Shown here: piece after piece, positions 33,472 to 46,300 of the stretch
Layout of the letters: each line of letters starts with the position of its first letter
Numbering within the stretch: the first letter of the stretch is position 1
NCBI RefSeq assembly: GCF_002234675.1
Contig: NC_019871.2
Coordinates: 20,740,604 to 20,804,603, forward strand
Length of the DNA: 64,000 nucleotides
Direction of reading: 5' to 3'
DNA from: Oryzias latipes
Taxonomy: Eukaryota > Chordata > Actinopteri > Beloniformes > Adrianichthyidae
Notes under the pieces: generated by a model
What the model was told of the DNA's origin: nothing
Seen by the model: only the letters and a program-made list of their open reading frames with translations
The model's database searches: none
Position numbers and translations under genes: made by a program

Positions 33472-36400
33472 ATGAAGTCCGATCTGTCAACAGAGAGCAG
33501 AAAAAGTAAAGAGGAAAAGAAAGTGTTACGAAAACAGCTTAAAGCCAGTCACACTCTTTTAAAGCATGAAGGCGTCTGTACAACACCGCAACCAACCAAG
33601 GTAAGCTAAAGATAACTTCAATCAAAGCGGATATAAAAAAACGTTTCTGATCCACCTGTCGTGTCAGTCTATCGTAAACATAGTTTGTTTTTGTTTAGTG
33701 TCTATATTTTTTTAAACGTTGCTCCGTATAAATTGTGCAGAGTTTGGTGATCGCAAACGGCGGTCTGGGGAATGGCGTCAGTCGAGAGGAGCTGACTGCA
33801 GTGCTGCAGGAGATGGGAGAGGTGGAGAAGTTGTTGATGCCTCCACACAAACCCTACGCCTTTGTCACCTTCAGGTACACTCAACATCCCTCTCAGAGGA
33901 AACATGCCCCCCTACCTGCCAGTCAGAAGAAACCTTCTGTCTCTAGGTTTCTTTAAAAGTCACATGCATCATAAGAGCAAGTATTTTTACATGTTTCTAA
34001 AGTAAAAGGGGTTCATTTTAAAACGATAACATTTGTAATAAATAATATATACAGTATCGATGCAAATAATTTAAAAATAGATTTAATATTCAAGATAATT
34101 TATGAAATTGAAACCTAGAAAAAAATATTTCATAATCGTATTTCTGATCATATTTTTTGACTTTTTTTTTATTTGGCTTTCAACAAAATCAATTTCCTTC
34201 ATTTATGTATTAAGATGTTTAATTTGGTTTTAGATACAAGCATTCAATTCTTACGGAACTGAATATTATACATCTTCTACTATGATATTATTTTTTTAAC
34301 TGATTCTCAGTCATTCTTAAGAATTACTAATTTACTGTGTAAATGTCTTCAAAAATAGGAAAGTAAGAACGCTATAAAACTCGTAGATTGTTTATCTGTT
34401 TATGTAAACTATAGCACTTTTTTTCTTGTCACATTTTCTTTTCATTTTGTTGGTTTTTATAACTTAAAATGTATTAATTTGGGTCTTTTTTCCACTGCAT
34501 TTGGATTCATTTGTTTTTTGGGAGGTAATAATGGTTGCCATATAGTTTGGGATTTTGAACGACTACATGTTCTGTGACTGGATTTGTCAATAAAGGAAAA
34601 AAAAACCATGAGCCAAATGAAAACGGGAGGCCATGCAAAAGCAGCTCCAGAATAAATTCTAGGCAAGAAAGTCAGGCAGGTGTTCCAGAGGCAAACACAA
34701 CCAATTTACAGAAACACCTGTCAATTTGGAAAATGACAACAAAAGAAGAAAAAAAAATGAAAATACGAACAACAAGCTTGAGATGTTTGATTGACTTACA
34801 AGAAGAGAGAGACATTCTTAAGCCTTAGACAACCTCACAAATCATGCTCTTATTTTGTAGTAATGGGTCTGTGAACTGGGTTATTAACCGTAATCGTCAC
34901 ACAATGTTATAACTCATTTGAACTGACTGTAAGATTGTGTATGTGTCTGCATGGTTGAAGTTATCATTGCGTTTGTATGTTGCTAGTAAATTAAAATAAA
35001 GGTGGAAATTGTGTTTTATTTTATAAAATGAGTGGGATTCTTTAATAAAATTATTTTATATCACCAAATACTTTAGAAAAAGTATTTGTGCAGGTACTCC
35101 AGAAAAACTAAGCAGTCTGATTCAGTGTTATTAACCTTTTTCCCACTTAAAAAAGCAAAAGTCTATTTCTGAAATCTACCTGTTCATAGTTTTGTAATGC
35201 TGCAGATGCAGTTGGAGGAGCACCAAACTGCTGTTAAACGTTAGCTGCATCCTCGTTTGGAGCATGGAACTGTGGGCACAGATGTTGGTGTTGACCTCAG
35301 ACTCTCATCCTGTTTCCAGATCTGAAGATGGCGCTCGGAAAGCTCACGCCAACCTTAATGGGTGGAAGTTGCAGTGTGGCGAGAGCAGCATCACACTGTA
35401 CCTCAGTTACGTCGACTCAGGTGCTTGTCCCTTAAACAGCCTCTTAAAACCACCTTAAAAATTCCTCTTCATCATAACTATTTGTTCTACTCTCCATGTC
35501 CATCCACAGTAAAGTGTAAAGAGGGAGCATCTGTCCCTCTGCCAGAAGGTTTGGCCTTGGTGGAACATTTTGTGTCTCCAGAGGAAGAAGCACAGCTGCT
35601 CAATGTGATTGACTGGTCACCCACTCAAGGTGACGTCACTGGTAAACATATGTCCTTTTTTACTGTGAAAATGTTCCTAATCTCCTGTTTTTCCTGTGAA
35701 ATGATTCACTTTTTACGTGTGCTTTTGAGCTTCAAGTATTGTACTAGAATGTAATTGGTTGACCTCTTATACTTGTTTATTTTTTTAATTAAAAGATAAA
35801 ATCTGTTTGCACTTTCGTTTCTCTTTATGGATAAAGTTACAAATGTTTTTCAGCTCAAAAGTCCTTGAAACACAGACGAGTGAAACATTACGGTTTTGAA
35901 TTTCGCTATGACATCAACAACGTGGACAAAGACAAACCGTTAGCTGCAGGTACAACTGCTATTTATTTGACAAAAACACTGTTTATTTCAGAGAAATTTC
36001 ACAGATTAAAACCAGAGATTTATTGGGATTTTCACCGTTTTTATGGTGTGTGTTTGTGTTCATGTGTATGTGTCTCCAGGCCTTCCAGATGAGTGTGTAC
36101 CCATTCTGCAGCGTTGTGTGGAGCAGGGACACACTAACGTCCTTCCTGATCAGCTGACTGTGAACCAGTATGAGTCTGGACAGGGTGAGTGACAGCAGTT
36201 TGATGATGTTACACACATTTTCTAAAAAAAATGGTAATGTTCAGATGTTAAAAAACCTTTTGGAATCTCTGGTTTTTCTATAAATGTTTTTTTTTTCAAA
36301 ATGGTATTAATTAATGTGCAAACCTCACAGACTCTGGGTGAATTAAAGCATTGTTTTCCACATTAGCTACTCTGTGTTGAACTATTTATGACCGTTTTCC

Positions 36401-39400
36401 TATGCTCGGCAGGAACAAACAGCAGCTATGGCTTCTGTTCTTAGACCGACCTTCACAGATGTAGTTGTTTCATCTGACATGAAATTCCTTTTTTTTCAGG
36501 CATCCCCCCCCATGTGGACACTCATTCTGCCTTTGAAGACACCATCCTGTCTCTGAGTCTGGGCGCAAAAGTAAGGAGGCAGGGTTGCATTTCCCCTCTC
36601 ACACCATTATTAAACCTTTTTTTTTTTTTGGGTGGTGTTGTGAGTCTGGTTCCATTTCTGGGTGGTGAAGCAAAAGGTTGTGTATCTCGTCTGGCTTGCT
36701 GCAGACTGGAGGGAGGGTTCAATTTCTGGAAACGCGACAGTGACCTGGATTTGGTTGCTTCACCTGGAAATTCAGCATGGAGAAGATGACGTCTCCTCCA
36801 TGTTTTATATTTGTGTTCCACCTCTTCACCGTCACAGCTTTGCTTTATTTTATTGAGGTTTTACTTGTTCCTCTTCTCAGTGAAGTTGAGATGTTGTCTC
36901 TGAGCATTTTTGGTGCGTTGATGCTGACCTGCTTCTGTTCTTAACACCTCGTCCTGGGTTCCTGCCCTTTCAGCCTTCTTAGACGTTTGTGGCATGCAGA
37001 CAACTCCATGTTTGTCTAATCTGCCTCATTGGTTCCATAATCCTCGTTGGTTGCTTAAACTCTGCATAACAAAGGCTGCATTCATGTGTCTGGATGGTTC
37101 GAGCAGCAGTTGGACGTCTGTCCTCACATCTCTGTGCTTCTCTGGATTGTCCAGACCAGCTGGAAAGCTTCTGCTTTACTGTTGGTCTCTTTTTGAAATG
37201 AGGAACTTCTGGATTCTTATTCCTCCTGCTGGGATAAAGCGCTTTGATTTACCATTTGCCCTGCTTTGTTTTGCCCCTCCCCACAGACTGTGATGGAATT
37301 CCGGCACCCCGATGGCCGTGTTGCTGCTGTGGTGTTGCCGGAACGGAGCCTCCTGGTGATGAAGGGGGAGAGCAGATACCTCTGGAGCCACGGGTGAGCA
37401 GGATGGTGTCCTCTGAACTTCACGAGGTTCCTGCAGGTTTCCTCGTGTGCAGAAGTGAAGCTGTAGGTTTGTGGGGGTCTCATAACCACAAAGGCGTGGT
37501 ATTCTGTGTTAGGATCACGCCCCGGAAGGTTGACATGGTCCCAGCAGAGGCGCCACGAGCCGATGCTCCCACGGAACCTGGCATCCAAAGCAACCTGACT
37601 CTAAGCAGGAGAGGAACTCGCACTTCCTTCACTTTCCGGAAGATCAGACATGAACCCTGTCACTGTGGTGAGTGTTGCAAACGCAGAAACCTGCCTTTAA
37701 CACCTTTTACAACACTTTTACAACACTCTGACTCCTTTTTTGAGGGCAATATGGGAGCAAGTTGTTAATTCGTGGTTTGATTTGCCCTCAGGTGTTCTGT
37801 CTGATCCACAGCACCTGCAGGGCTTTTCTGCTTTAATATCTTGAAGCAGATCTCATTTTTTTGAGTTTTGTTTCACGTTTGAAGGTTTTAAGGTTTCAAA
37901 AGTAAAAATGGAAAAGATCTTCCGTTATGAGTTTAGCAGAAAAGCGTTTTCTCGTGGGTTGGTTTGGGGTTCGGTTTGGTTGCAGAGCTTTCAAACTTCT
38001 TTTTGTCAACTTCAAAAGTATTGCTGTATGAAAAGGCTTTATGTTTTCAGTTTAGTGCAGCTAATGGGATTTTGTTCTCTGTTCTCCAGCCTTCCCGTCT
38101 GCCTGCGACAGTCAAGGCGCACCCTCGCCATCGCCTGGCCCCTCCCTCCCCTCCTGCCCCGCGGATGCAGCCCGTTTGGAGGAGGAGTATGTACACCGCG
38201 TTTACAGCACCATCGCCTCCCACTTCAGTGACACTCGCCACACCCCCTGGCCACGCGTGTGCCACTTTCTGTCCTCGCTGCCGTCTGGCAGCGTTCTGGC
38301 GGATGTGGGCTGCGGAAACGGGAAATACCTGGGCGTGAACGCCGATTTAGTCACTGTGAGTAGAAGAACATTTAGCAAAATTATTTGATGCTTCAAATTT
38401 GACATTTTCATCTCTCTCTGAAAGACTCAGTGGCCTTGTGGTAGAGTGTCCACCCTGAGACTAGAAGTTGTGAATTCAAATCAATAGTTGAATCATACAG
38501 AGATTTATAAAAATCTGATCCAATGCCTCCCTGTTTGACACTAAGGGGTTGGATTGTGTTTGAGCCTGCAGCTCACTGCTCCCCCAGGGGAGGGGTCATG
38601 TGCAGAGAACAAATGTGGCACACCCAGGTATGCAACAACTGATGGGATTCTAACTTTAGCTTTAAAAGTCTTAATGTGTAGATGTAAGTTCTAAGGGTTC
38701 CTCACAGTCAAATTTTACCTGAAGGTTCTACTTCAGGATTTCCTTCAAGAAGCCGTGCCCTGGGCTCACACTGCATCCAGTCCAGCTCTGGTGCGGCCGC
38801 CGGAGTCTTTAGGTAGCTGGAAAAGTGCGGGAGGCACTCCCACGGCTTCTCCAAGCGAGCTGGAGCATTTTTTTGCAAAGTTGAGGCAAATGAAACAACC
38901 TAAACCGGAAATCATGCGAGCGAGTGGAAAGTGCATCCGGCGCATTTTTCAAAATAAAACCCTTTTTTCCGCTGTTTCCACCGTGGTGTAAGCATTACGT
39001 CATTTCCGCTGACATGGGGCCACAAAGGGTGTGATAGAGCATCATAGTGGTCGTTTAACACCATAGACGACGAGAGGCTGATCACAGAGGTCCAGAACTA
39101 CCCCATCCTTTATGATACTGCACATCCTTTTTAAAAGGAGCCTGGGCTGCAGCAGGAATGCAGCCATCCGTAGCCAATGTTACTCATCTGCTTCTCATTT
39201 TCCAGTATGATGGTGTCCCACATCATAACACTCCCTCCACTCACAGACGCTCCTCCATTGCTGCAGCAAACAGGACAGTGCTTCTTCTCTGCACTCTGAC
39301 TTCCTCTTCTGGGCAAAATGTTGCTCATACATAATGAACTGAACGTTCCTGCACATATTCAAGTTTCAGTGTAAGACACCTGACAGGAAACTGTAGTCTT

Positions 39401-42173
39401 CTCTCTGTGCCGACTCAGGTGAATTTCTAAACCCCCACTCCGATCATCTTCTGATCTATTTTGTAAGCATTACCAGAGGTCTATTAATTATGATCATGAT
39501 GTTTTTAATCAAAATACCTGTGTCGTTTTGTAGGACATAGTTTCTGCAGAACAGCAGCAGTTCAACAGGAATTCGCCTCTGAGCTGTTGGTGGGACTGTT
39601 AGCTTGCGCTGATATCCCATCAAGGCCTGGTTTACACTTTCTCCCGCTAGATTACGGCTCCTCGCAACGCCAACCTAACATGAGCCATGCAGAAAAAAGG
39701 CGAGCATTGTTGGAGCAATCGAGCCGTACAGTTTTGTGTCAAAGGGCAGCTCAGGCGAGGAAAATGATGACGTTAATGGATCTACTTGTCTACAAGTGGA
39801 TGCATCAGAATGGAGCGGAGTAGGAAACTTGTGACCCGTCCAGCTTATTTTCTACCTCACAATTACGATTCTGATTCAGAATGATTTAAATAAAGAAATA
39901 CTCAGAAATGCAATTTTGAAGTTTAATTTTTTTTTTATATTTGTCCTCCATCATCAGAAAAATGCTACAAGAACATGTTAAAAACACCAAAAACACTATT
40001 TTCACTGGAGGGGGTTTGATTAAATACTGCAGCTCTGCAGAAACGATTCCCTAGGCCTAGAAAAAGACAGTTTTTTTTATTTTGGGCTAAAAACAGCACC
40101 ATCATAATTAATAGACCACTGGGAAGGATTTTACAAAAGATCAAAAGATGATTGGAGTGGGACTTTTAGTTAGGTGGTGAAAGGTTTTCTTAGAAGAAAC
40201 AATGCAGTTGAACAGTTTTGTTGTATTTTGTAAAAGTTGTGTAGTTGTCCTGAATGACAAATACATCCATTCAACAACAGCTGTCACAGAGGTTTTTGGA
40301 GATCCCTGCTTTGATTACATCGCATTCATTAGCTTGGTTTCCATGGTAATTTCCTCATTTTCTGTTTACGTGTGCACATGGGGGATATTCATATTTGGGA
40401 TCTGGGACGTGCATTTAAGCAGCTTATGCCGACTCCAGGCGTAGCTGTTATAAATCAACACTGAGAACATTGTGATTATGCAGGTCACACACCAATTTCC
40501 GAGGATAATTCCTCTTTTTTTTTCTATTTCCTCCTCCCCTGCTTTTCTCTGTTTAATCCTTTCCATTTTTGTCTCCTACAAAGCACCTCAGTGTCTTCAG
40601 CTGCCGTTTAGAATAAGATTCAATTTAAAACATGATTGTTTGTTCGGGTCCATTTGTGTTTACAGACATGGACAGAATGATTGGTATCACTCCAGTAATG
40701 AAAGAAAAATCATTTAAAGTAACTAAGACAACTAAACTAACTAAAAAAAATCCTTCTTTTGGTATTTGAAGTCATTTTTGTTCTTATTTCCTGCTTGTGT
40801 GTTCCTCTTACAGTTGTTGTGTCTTCAGCTGAAGCTTGTCTTTCTTGTGTCTATTTGCCTTCAGGTGGGTTGTGATCGCAGCACTGCTCTTGTTCAGATC
40901 TGCGCCGCGAGGGGTTATCATGCGTTTGTGTCAGACGCCCTCAGCGTTCCCCTGCGAACGGCGTCGTGTGACGCCTGCATTTCCATCGCGGTCATTCATC
41001 ATTTTTCCACTGCGGTATGTTCTCCACATTTTCATACAAAGATGATTGACATGTGACAATCATTGCCTCTTTTTTTTGTTAGACCCACAAAGATCTGCAG
41101 ACAATGAGTTATGTGGGAAAATGGCTTTAAAAAATACTAAAATCTCAGATGGAAAAAAAAAAAAATTCTATTAACTACAAAACGCCATCTTTGAGATGCA
41201 GCAGTAATTTTTCTCACATTATAATAACAAATGGTTCAAAATAGGTAATAAAACTATAGTTATTATTATTTTATGTTACATATAGCTATGACATTTTTAT
41301 TGAGTGTGGAAAATATTTAAATTTGACAAAAGCTTAATAGTTTTTTAAATTACAATGAGGTTTGTTGGTCCAGCTAATGAATATTTCTATAAATGTTAAA
41401 GTTCCAAGTTTGTCTAGCCTTGATGTGCAACAAAGTTCCATTTTTATATTGTTTTGTTGTCAAATTTAGATTTTTTTAATCGAAAGTCTTGTTGAAATAA
41501 TGAGTTTGAATGTTTTTCCTGTATTTACCAGGAGCGCCGACTGGCAGCAGTGAAGGAGCTGGTGAGACTTTTGAAGCCTGGAGGTCAGGCACTTATCTAT
41601 GTTTGGGCTTTTGAACAAGAATACAACAAGCAGAAGTCCAAATACCTCAAGCAAATCTTCAAAGAAGACCATGGAGAGTTCAGTTCCACCAACTTACTGT
41701 CAGAAAAGAGCCAGAAATCCAGTGGAGAAAAAGTATCTGATCTTTCCTGCCACTTAGAAAACAGCCATAAACCTTCTGACATGCAAGGTGTTAGTAGAGT
41801 TCCTGATGCTCGCCTCAGTGTGCACACCAACCGCACAGCCTTTACTTCCCAGGATCTTTTGGTTCCCTGGCATCTTAAGGGAGGGAAATCGCAGCTAGAG
41901 GAAAACCCTGACTTAAGCTCCAGCCCCGACTCAAGCCTGGGGTCGGACTCAAACTCCTCCCAGCGTGCAGATGCTAAGCTGAGTCCAGCATTCCCTCAGG
42001 CTTCAGCTTCTGCTTTGAAACTGGAGAGTAGCACAGTTCCAGTTTTTCATCGCTATTACCATGTTTTCCAGCAGGGGGAGCTGGAGCATCTGTGTGCTCA
42101 GGTGTCTGGAGTCAAAGTGAAGAGCAGTTACCATGACCAGGGCAACTGGTGTGTTGTGTTGCAGAAGGAATGA
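33472..42173 (+). CDS. alkbh8: Alkylated DNA repair protein alkB homolog 8 (tRNA methyltransferase/hydroxylase)
   Basis: Twelve coding exons join in frame to about 695 codons: 33472-33600, 33741-33874, 35320-35420, 35510-35641, 35854-35949, 36080-36184, 36500-36570, 37287-37393, 37513-37667, 38090-38355, 40865-41014, 41532-42173. Residues ~44-120 are an RRM (VIANGG, YAFVTFR), then an AlkB Fe(II)/2-oxoglutarate domain with HVD (H237, D239) and distal H291, R-rich SFTFR, and zinc-type Cys 341, 343 and 349. From ~415 a SAM methyltransferase follows ([23 protein letters not shown]). The known family role is methylating cm5U34 of tRNA wobble positions to mcm5U, with TRMT112, and hydroxylating it further. 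A Ser-rich insert lies in the last exon (~residues 510-640). Human ALKBH8 is 664 aa. No break is seen; all key residues are present. Confidence 0.95.
33875..35319. other. alkbh8 intron 2, AT-rich, no element identified
   Basis: This is the longest repeat-poor intron of alkbh8. It holds no exon-like sequence with splice sites and no recognised repeat. Confidence 0.4.
38427..38665 (+). mobile_element. tRNA-derived SINE, family S1, copy 2 (alkbh8 intron 10)
   Basis: The head (AGTGGCCTTGTGGTAGAGTGTCCACC), body (CTAAGGGGTTGGATTGTG, GCAGCTCACTGCTCCCCCAGG) and end (CAACAACTGATGGGATTCTAAC) match the copy at 15890-16140. The B-box is partly eroded. Confidence 0.75.
39405..40170. repeat. Interspersed repeat family B (alkbh8 intron 10)
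   Basis: Ordered blocks GGTGAATTTCTAAACCCCCACTCC, GGACATAGTTTCTGCAGAACAGC, GAAATACTCAGAAATGCA, AACATGTTAAAAACA and AATAGACCACTGGGAAGGATT recur, in part inverted or rearranged, at 44490-44960 and at 19050-19240 (GGACATAGTTTCTGCAGAGCG). No coding potential is present and the class is unknown. Confidence 0.5.
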
Positions 42174-42196
42174 ATGCAGAAAGATATGTCTGTGCG

Positions 42197-42202
42197 AATA
42201 AA
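42197..42202 (+). terminator. alkbh8: alkbh8 poly(A) signal (AATAAA)
   Basis: AATAAA lies 24 bases after the alkbh8 stop codon, the first such hexamer downstream. This implies a very short 3' UTR. Confidence 0.6.
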
Positions 42203-42399
42203 AACTTGGCAGAACAAAAAACAGAACAGTGAGACAAAATGAAAAGATGTTCTTGTTGAGATTTTAAGAGAAATTAATAAATGTAGATTTTTGAGAAACT
42301 GTCTTTTACAGGGCTTTGATATTTGTGACTCTTTTGTTCGTTTTTGCTTGTTGGTATTTCATATTTTAAAAATCATTTTATTTTTCTTTTATCTTTAAA

Positions 42400-43260
42400 A
42401 ATTCAAGTCAAGTCAAGTTTATTTATAATGCGCTTTAAAAAAAAACCCAGCAGAGGCTGACTAAAACACTTAACAATGAAAGATTAAAAAAAAACAACAA
42501 TCTAAAATAAACAACATAATAAAAAAGTAAGAAACATCAATAAAATCACCAACTCATACTGAGCTAAAAGACAGAGGGAAAAAGGGAGTTTTCAACTTGG
42601 ATTTAAAATCATTCAATAAATGAAAAAGAAACACATCTAAGTGATTTTTGGTCTCCTTTTAAGTTCAGTTTGTGCTTTGAAATTATCAGGGACTTTAAAT
42701 TGAGAGCAGCCAGCACAGATTTTTTGTTTTATTTCCAACATTAAGGCAAATCAATCAAACTTTATTTTTTCAAAGCAAGTTTGTTTCGCACATTTTATGT
42801 ACAAAGGTAGTTCAAAGTGCCTTACATAAAACATTAAAGGAAACATTTACTGGAGATATTAATGGGGTGATTATTAAAATAAAAATTAAAGAAAGTTAAA
42901 AAGAACGGAAATTAAAATAAGCTTAGAGTAACGGTGCTGATGTAAACTTTTGAAGTTAAATTAATTAAATGCTGTTGAGAACAGGTGGGCCTTTAACATG
43001 GGTTTAAAAAAACTGAGTGTTTTAGCAGATCTAAGGCTTTCCTGAAGTCTGTTCCAGAAGATCTGTGGAGCATAGAAGCTGAATGCAGCTTCTCCGTTTT
43101 GGTTTGGACTCCAGGAACTGACAACGGTGACAACAGATGATGGGAGAGGTCTGCATTGGACACTGAAGCCGCTAATTTGCACATGTAATGCTTGAAAACT
43201 ATAGAACAAAATAATGATAGTGGGCCTTATATTTATCATAATCATCTTATTTAGCTCTTT
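42400..43260. repeat. Common teleost interspersed repeats in the alkbh8-cwf19l2 interval
   Basis: 42405-42600 opens with AAGTCAAGTCAAGTTTATTTATAATGCGC. 42745-42850 has AATCAATCAAACTTTATTTTTTC and TTCAAAGTGCCTTACATAAAA. 42960-43240 contains CTGTTCCAGAAGATCTGTGGAGCATAGAAGCTGAATGCAGCTTCTCC (split here from one block). These kinds of sequence recur widely in fish genomes. No protein is encoded. The copies are fragmented. Confidence 0.5.
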
Positions 43261-43344
43261 GGAAAATTAGGCATTAAGGGTTAGGGTTAATGGAACTACA
43301 AGAACCACAAAACAACTGTCGTAAACAGCGATGTTTTACGACAG

Positions 43345-43383
43345 TTGGCTAGACCCGTGTACGACGTAGTTATGGCGGCGTAC
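43345..43383 (+). promoter_or_regulatory. cwf19l2: cwf19l2 start region with YY1-like ATGGCGGC
   Basis: The start codon lies within TTATGGCGGCG, which matches the core of the YY1 site often found overlapping start codons of housekeeping genes. CpG-containing sequence surrounds it and no TATA box is seen. Confidence 0.35.
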
Positions 43384-46300
43384 GGAGTCAGTTTTGAGAG
43401 TTCCAGCAACATCGAAGAAGCGAAAGAAAAGAAACGACAGGCGCGACAAGAGGCGATACAAAAGGTACGAACTAGGACTCTTTAGAACGCAGATGTGAAG
43501 TATTTCCGCGCCGCCGTTTGTTTTTGTTTACATTGATTGACCTGCTAACCGACATGCTAAGGATGGTACCATCAACGATCAAGTCAACCGGGACTATGTG
43601 ACGTTTTGAGAAGGTTTGCTGTCGTGATGAAGTTTTAAGCAAGCGCTTGTCGGGACATTTTTCAGATTATTCCTGTTTGGACCATTGCTGCATGCTCCCT
43701 GAACGCTTGCAGGGAAATATGACACAAACACTGAAAGTGGTGAAAGTCAGTGACCGATATAGCACAGCAGACGGCGGCAGCCTGTCTTTTTCGTGTTTAC
43801 ATTTTGTCCAGATTGTAGTTATTCACTGTCCACAGATAGAAAACAAGAACATCTTAATAGCTGTATTCAAACATGAACATAGCTATTTACGCAGCACTTA
43901 CAGCTGTTCCCTTTAAATGCACATAAATGTGTTGTAGACTCTTATCTGTTCTGCGCAAGCGCCAGGAAACTGACAACAACCGAGTGGAGCCCAGAACTGA
44001 GGAAAACTCAATCTATACATTTATCTTCAACCGATATACAGCAAAACATATTTAGCCAAATCTCTTTACTTTCTGTGCTGTTTTTATAATCTGAATATAA
44101 TATATAATCGTAATCAATTTTCCAGCTCACATTTATACTTATAATCCCAAAATAGTATGTGAAGTCTAGATTTTGTTCAAATCTTTGTTTAGTGTTACCA
44201 TTTATTTCTAGACACTTCAGCATAATTTAACATAATGTGTGAGTACATTTCTGTAAAACCACAAATACTGGTATGCTGTAGATATTATAATAAATGTTAT
44301 TTTTTTTAAGGCTAAGCAACAATATGAGAAGGAGGAGAGGAGAAAGGAGCTGAAGAGGCAGAGAGGAGAGGACACCTGGATACTTCCTGAAGTCAACCAG
44401 AGACTGGAGCAGTTAGGAGACGTAAGTTGTATCTGTTTCACTTCAGAAAGACATTTAATAAGCAGCACAATGACAGAAATACATCATTTAAAGACCCACT
44501 CCAATGAGTATAGTATTTATGTTGTTTTTAACATGTTTTTGTTGCATTTTTCTCATGTTGAATAAAATATATCAAGAAAATTGAGATTAAAAATGCATTT
44601 CTGAGTATTTCTGTATTCATATTGTTGTGAATCAGGAGCAGACAGTCTGAGCTGAAATCTGTCTTAAAACTGGACGACTGCTCGCCAGTTTTGTTGCACC
44701 GGTAATGTTAGATTGGGGTTGTGAGGGGCTGTGAGCTAGCTGGAGGGAGTGTAAACAAAGGGTTCATGGGTAATGAGCGCACTTCAACAGTCCAACCCAC
44801 AACTCCGAGGTGAATTTCTAATGAACTCCTGCCACCCTGCAGAAACTGTCCTAGAAAACAACACAGATTTTATAAATTTTTGCCTAAAAGAGCATAATTA
44901 TTATTAAAATACCACTGGGAATGCTTTGAAAATGGATCAAAAGATGACTGCAGTTGGACGTGAATCATGTTTAATCATTTTCTAGAGCTATAGGTTGTTA
45001 AAGAAACATGCCAATGGTGGCACATTTCTTAAGAAAGTATTTATGCCTTATTTTTATATTTACCTAATCTAATTTTCATCTTTTTTTCCTTACATGCTGC
45101 TTTGAGTTTGCCATTGTCGGAGAAATAAAGTTTTATTTATCATTTTAGAATTTAAAACCACCTGCTTCACAGCAAACCAGTTTTCATCTTTTTTAAACCA
45201 TGAAAACTTATTTGTTTTTTTATGTCAACATATTGGGTAGTTGTTTTTTTTTTTCCTGTACTCAAGCTAAACGTTTGCTGGTAAATCTTCATGTTTGCAG
45301 AAGTGGCTTCAAAATTTGCTTATGCAGAATTTTGGCAGCTTCACTCTTTTCCTGCTAATTGTATTTATTTCAATTCAAATATATTTTTTAAACAAACTGA
45401 GGTTCCATTTAAAGAACTAAATTCAAACATTTACCAGGATGGATCTTTGAAGAGCAAAAAGAAGAAAAAGGAGAAGAAATCCAAGAAGAAAAAAGAGAAG
45501 AAGAAGGACAAGAAAGAGAAAAGGAAAACGGAAGCAGGAGATGCTTCAAGTGTGGATTCAGAGGTAGACCGTCTTCCATGCATTACTCTGAGATACAAAC
45601 ACACAAATGATCTGTCAACAAGTTTTTCTGAGTGGTTTCTTAACAAAGATGTTTTAATAATTTCTATAACTGAAAAAATATTTTTGGGTTGAGTTCAGGT
45701 GAAGAATTTAGTTACGATTTAACACTAGAACGCCCAGGATTCTTCACTCCCCCTGCAGCGTCCAGAGCACAGCCAAATGGCTGGGTGACTCGAAATGACT
45801 CAAGGCCCGTACACACCGGGACGAATATTCGCCAGGCGTTATTCGCCAGCGTTTTTCGCCACGTTTTTTGTGTTCACACCCAGGCGATTTTCGCTGACGG
45901 TGAGCCGAGCGAACATGCAATTTCATTCCCTGACATTAGATGGCGCTTAATGTAAACAGAAATACTCCTGTACACAAGGTGGCGCTGCGCACCTTTACGC
46001 TTCTTAAAGTCGCTTTTCACTCAGAAGAAGTGAGCAAGTATTTACGCGCTTGTCAGAATCATACAAAGAAAACATGAATATTTCAAGCATCAGTAGCTCC
46101 AACTGGTACTTGGTTCGGGGATATTTAAGAATGTCCGTCATTATTTCTTCACAGCAGTGTAGACGCTACTTGGCGTCTATCTTCTTCGCTGGTATGTGTG
46201 CTCAGCAAGGCAGTTTTGTGTTTGAGCGCCCCCAAGTTGTGTTTTACTGTAACTTCAGAAGCTCCAGACACGTGTGCAAAAGCGGCATTCTCATTGGTCG

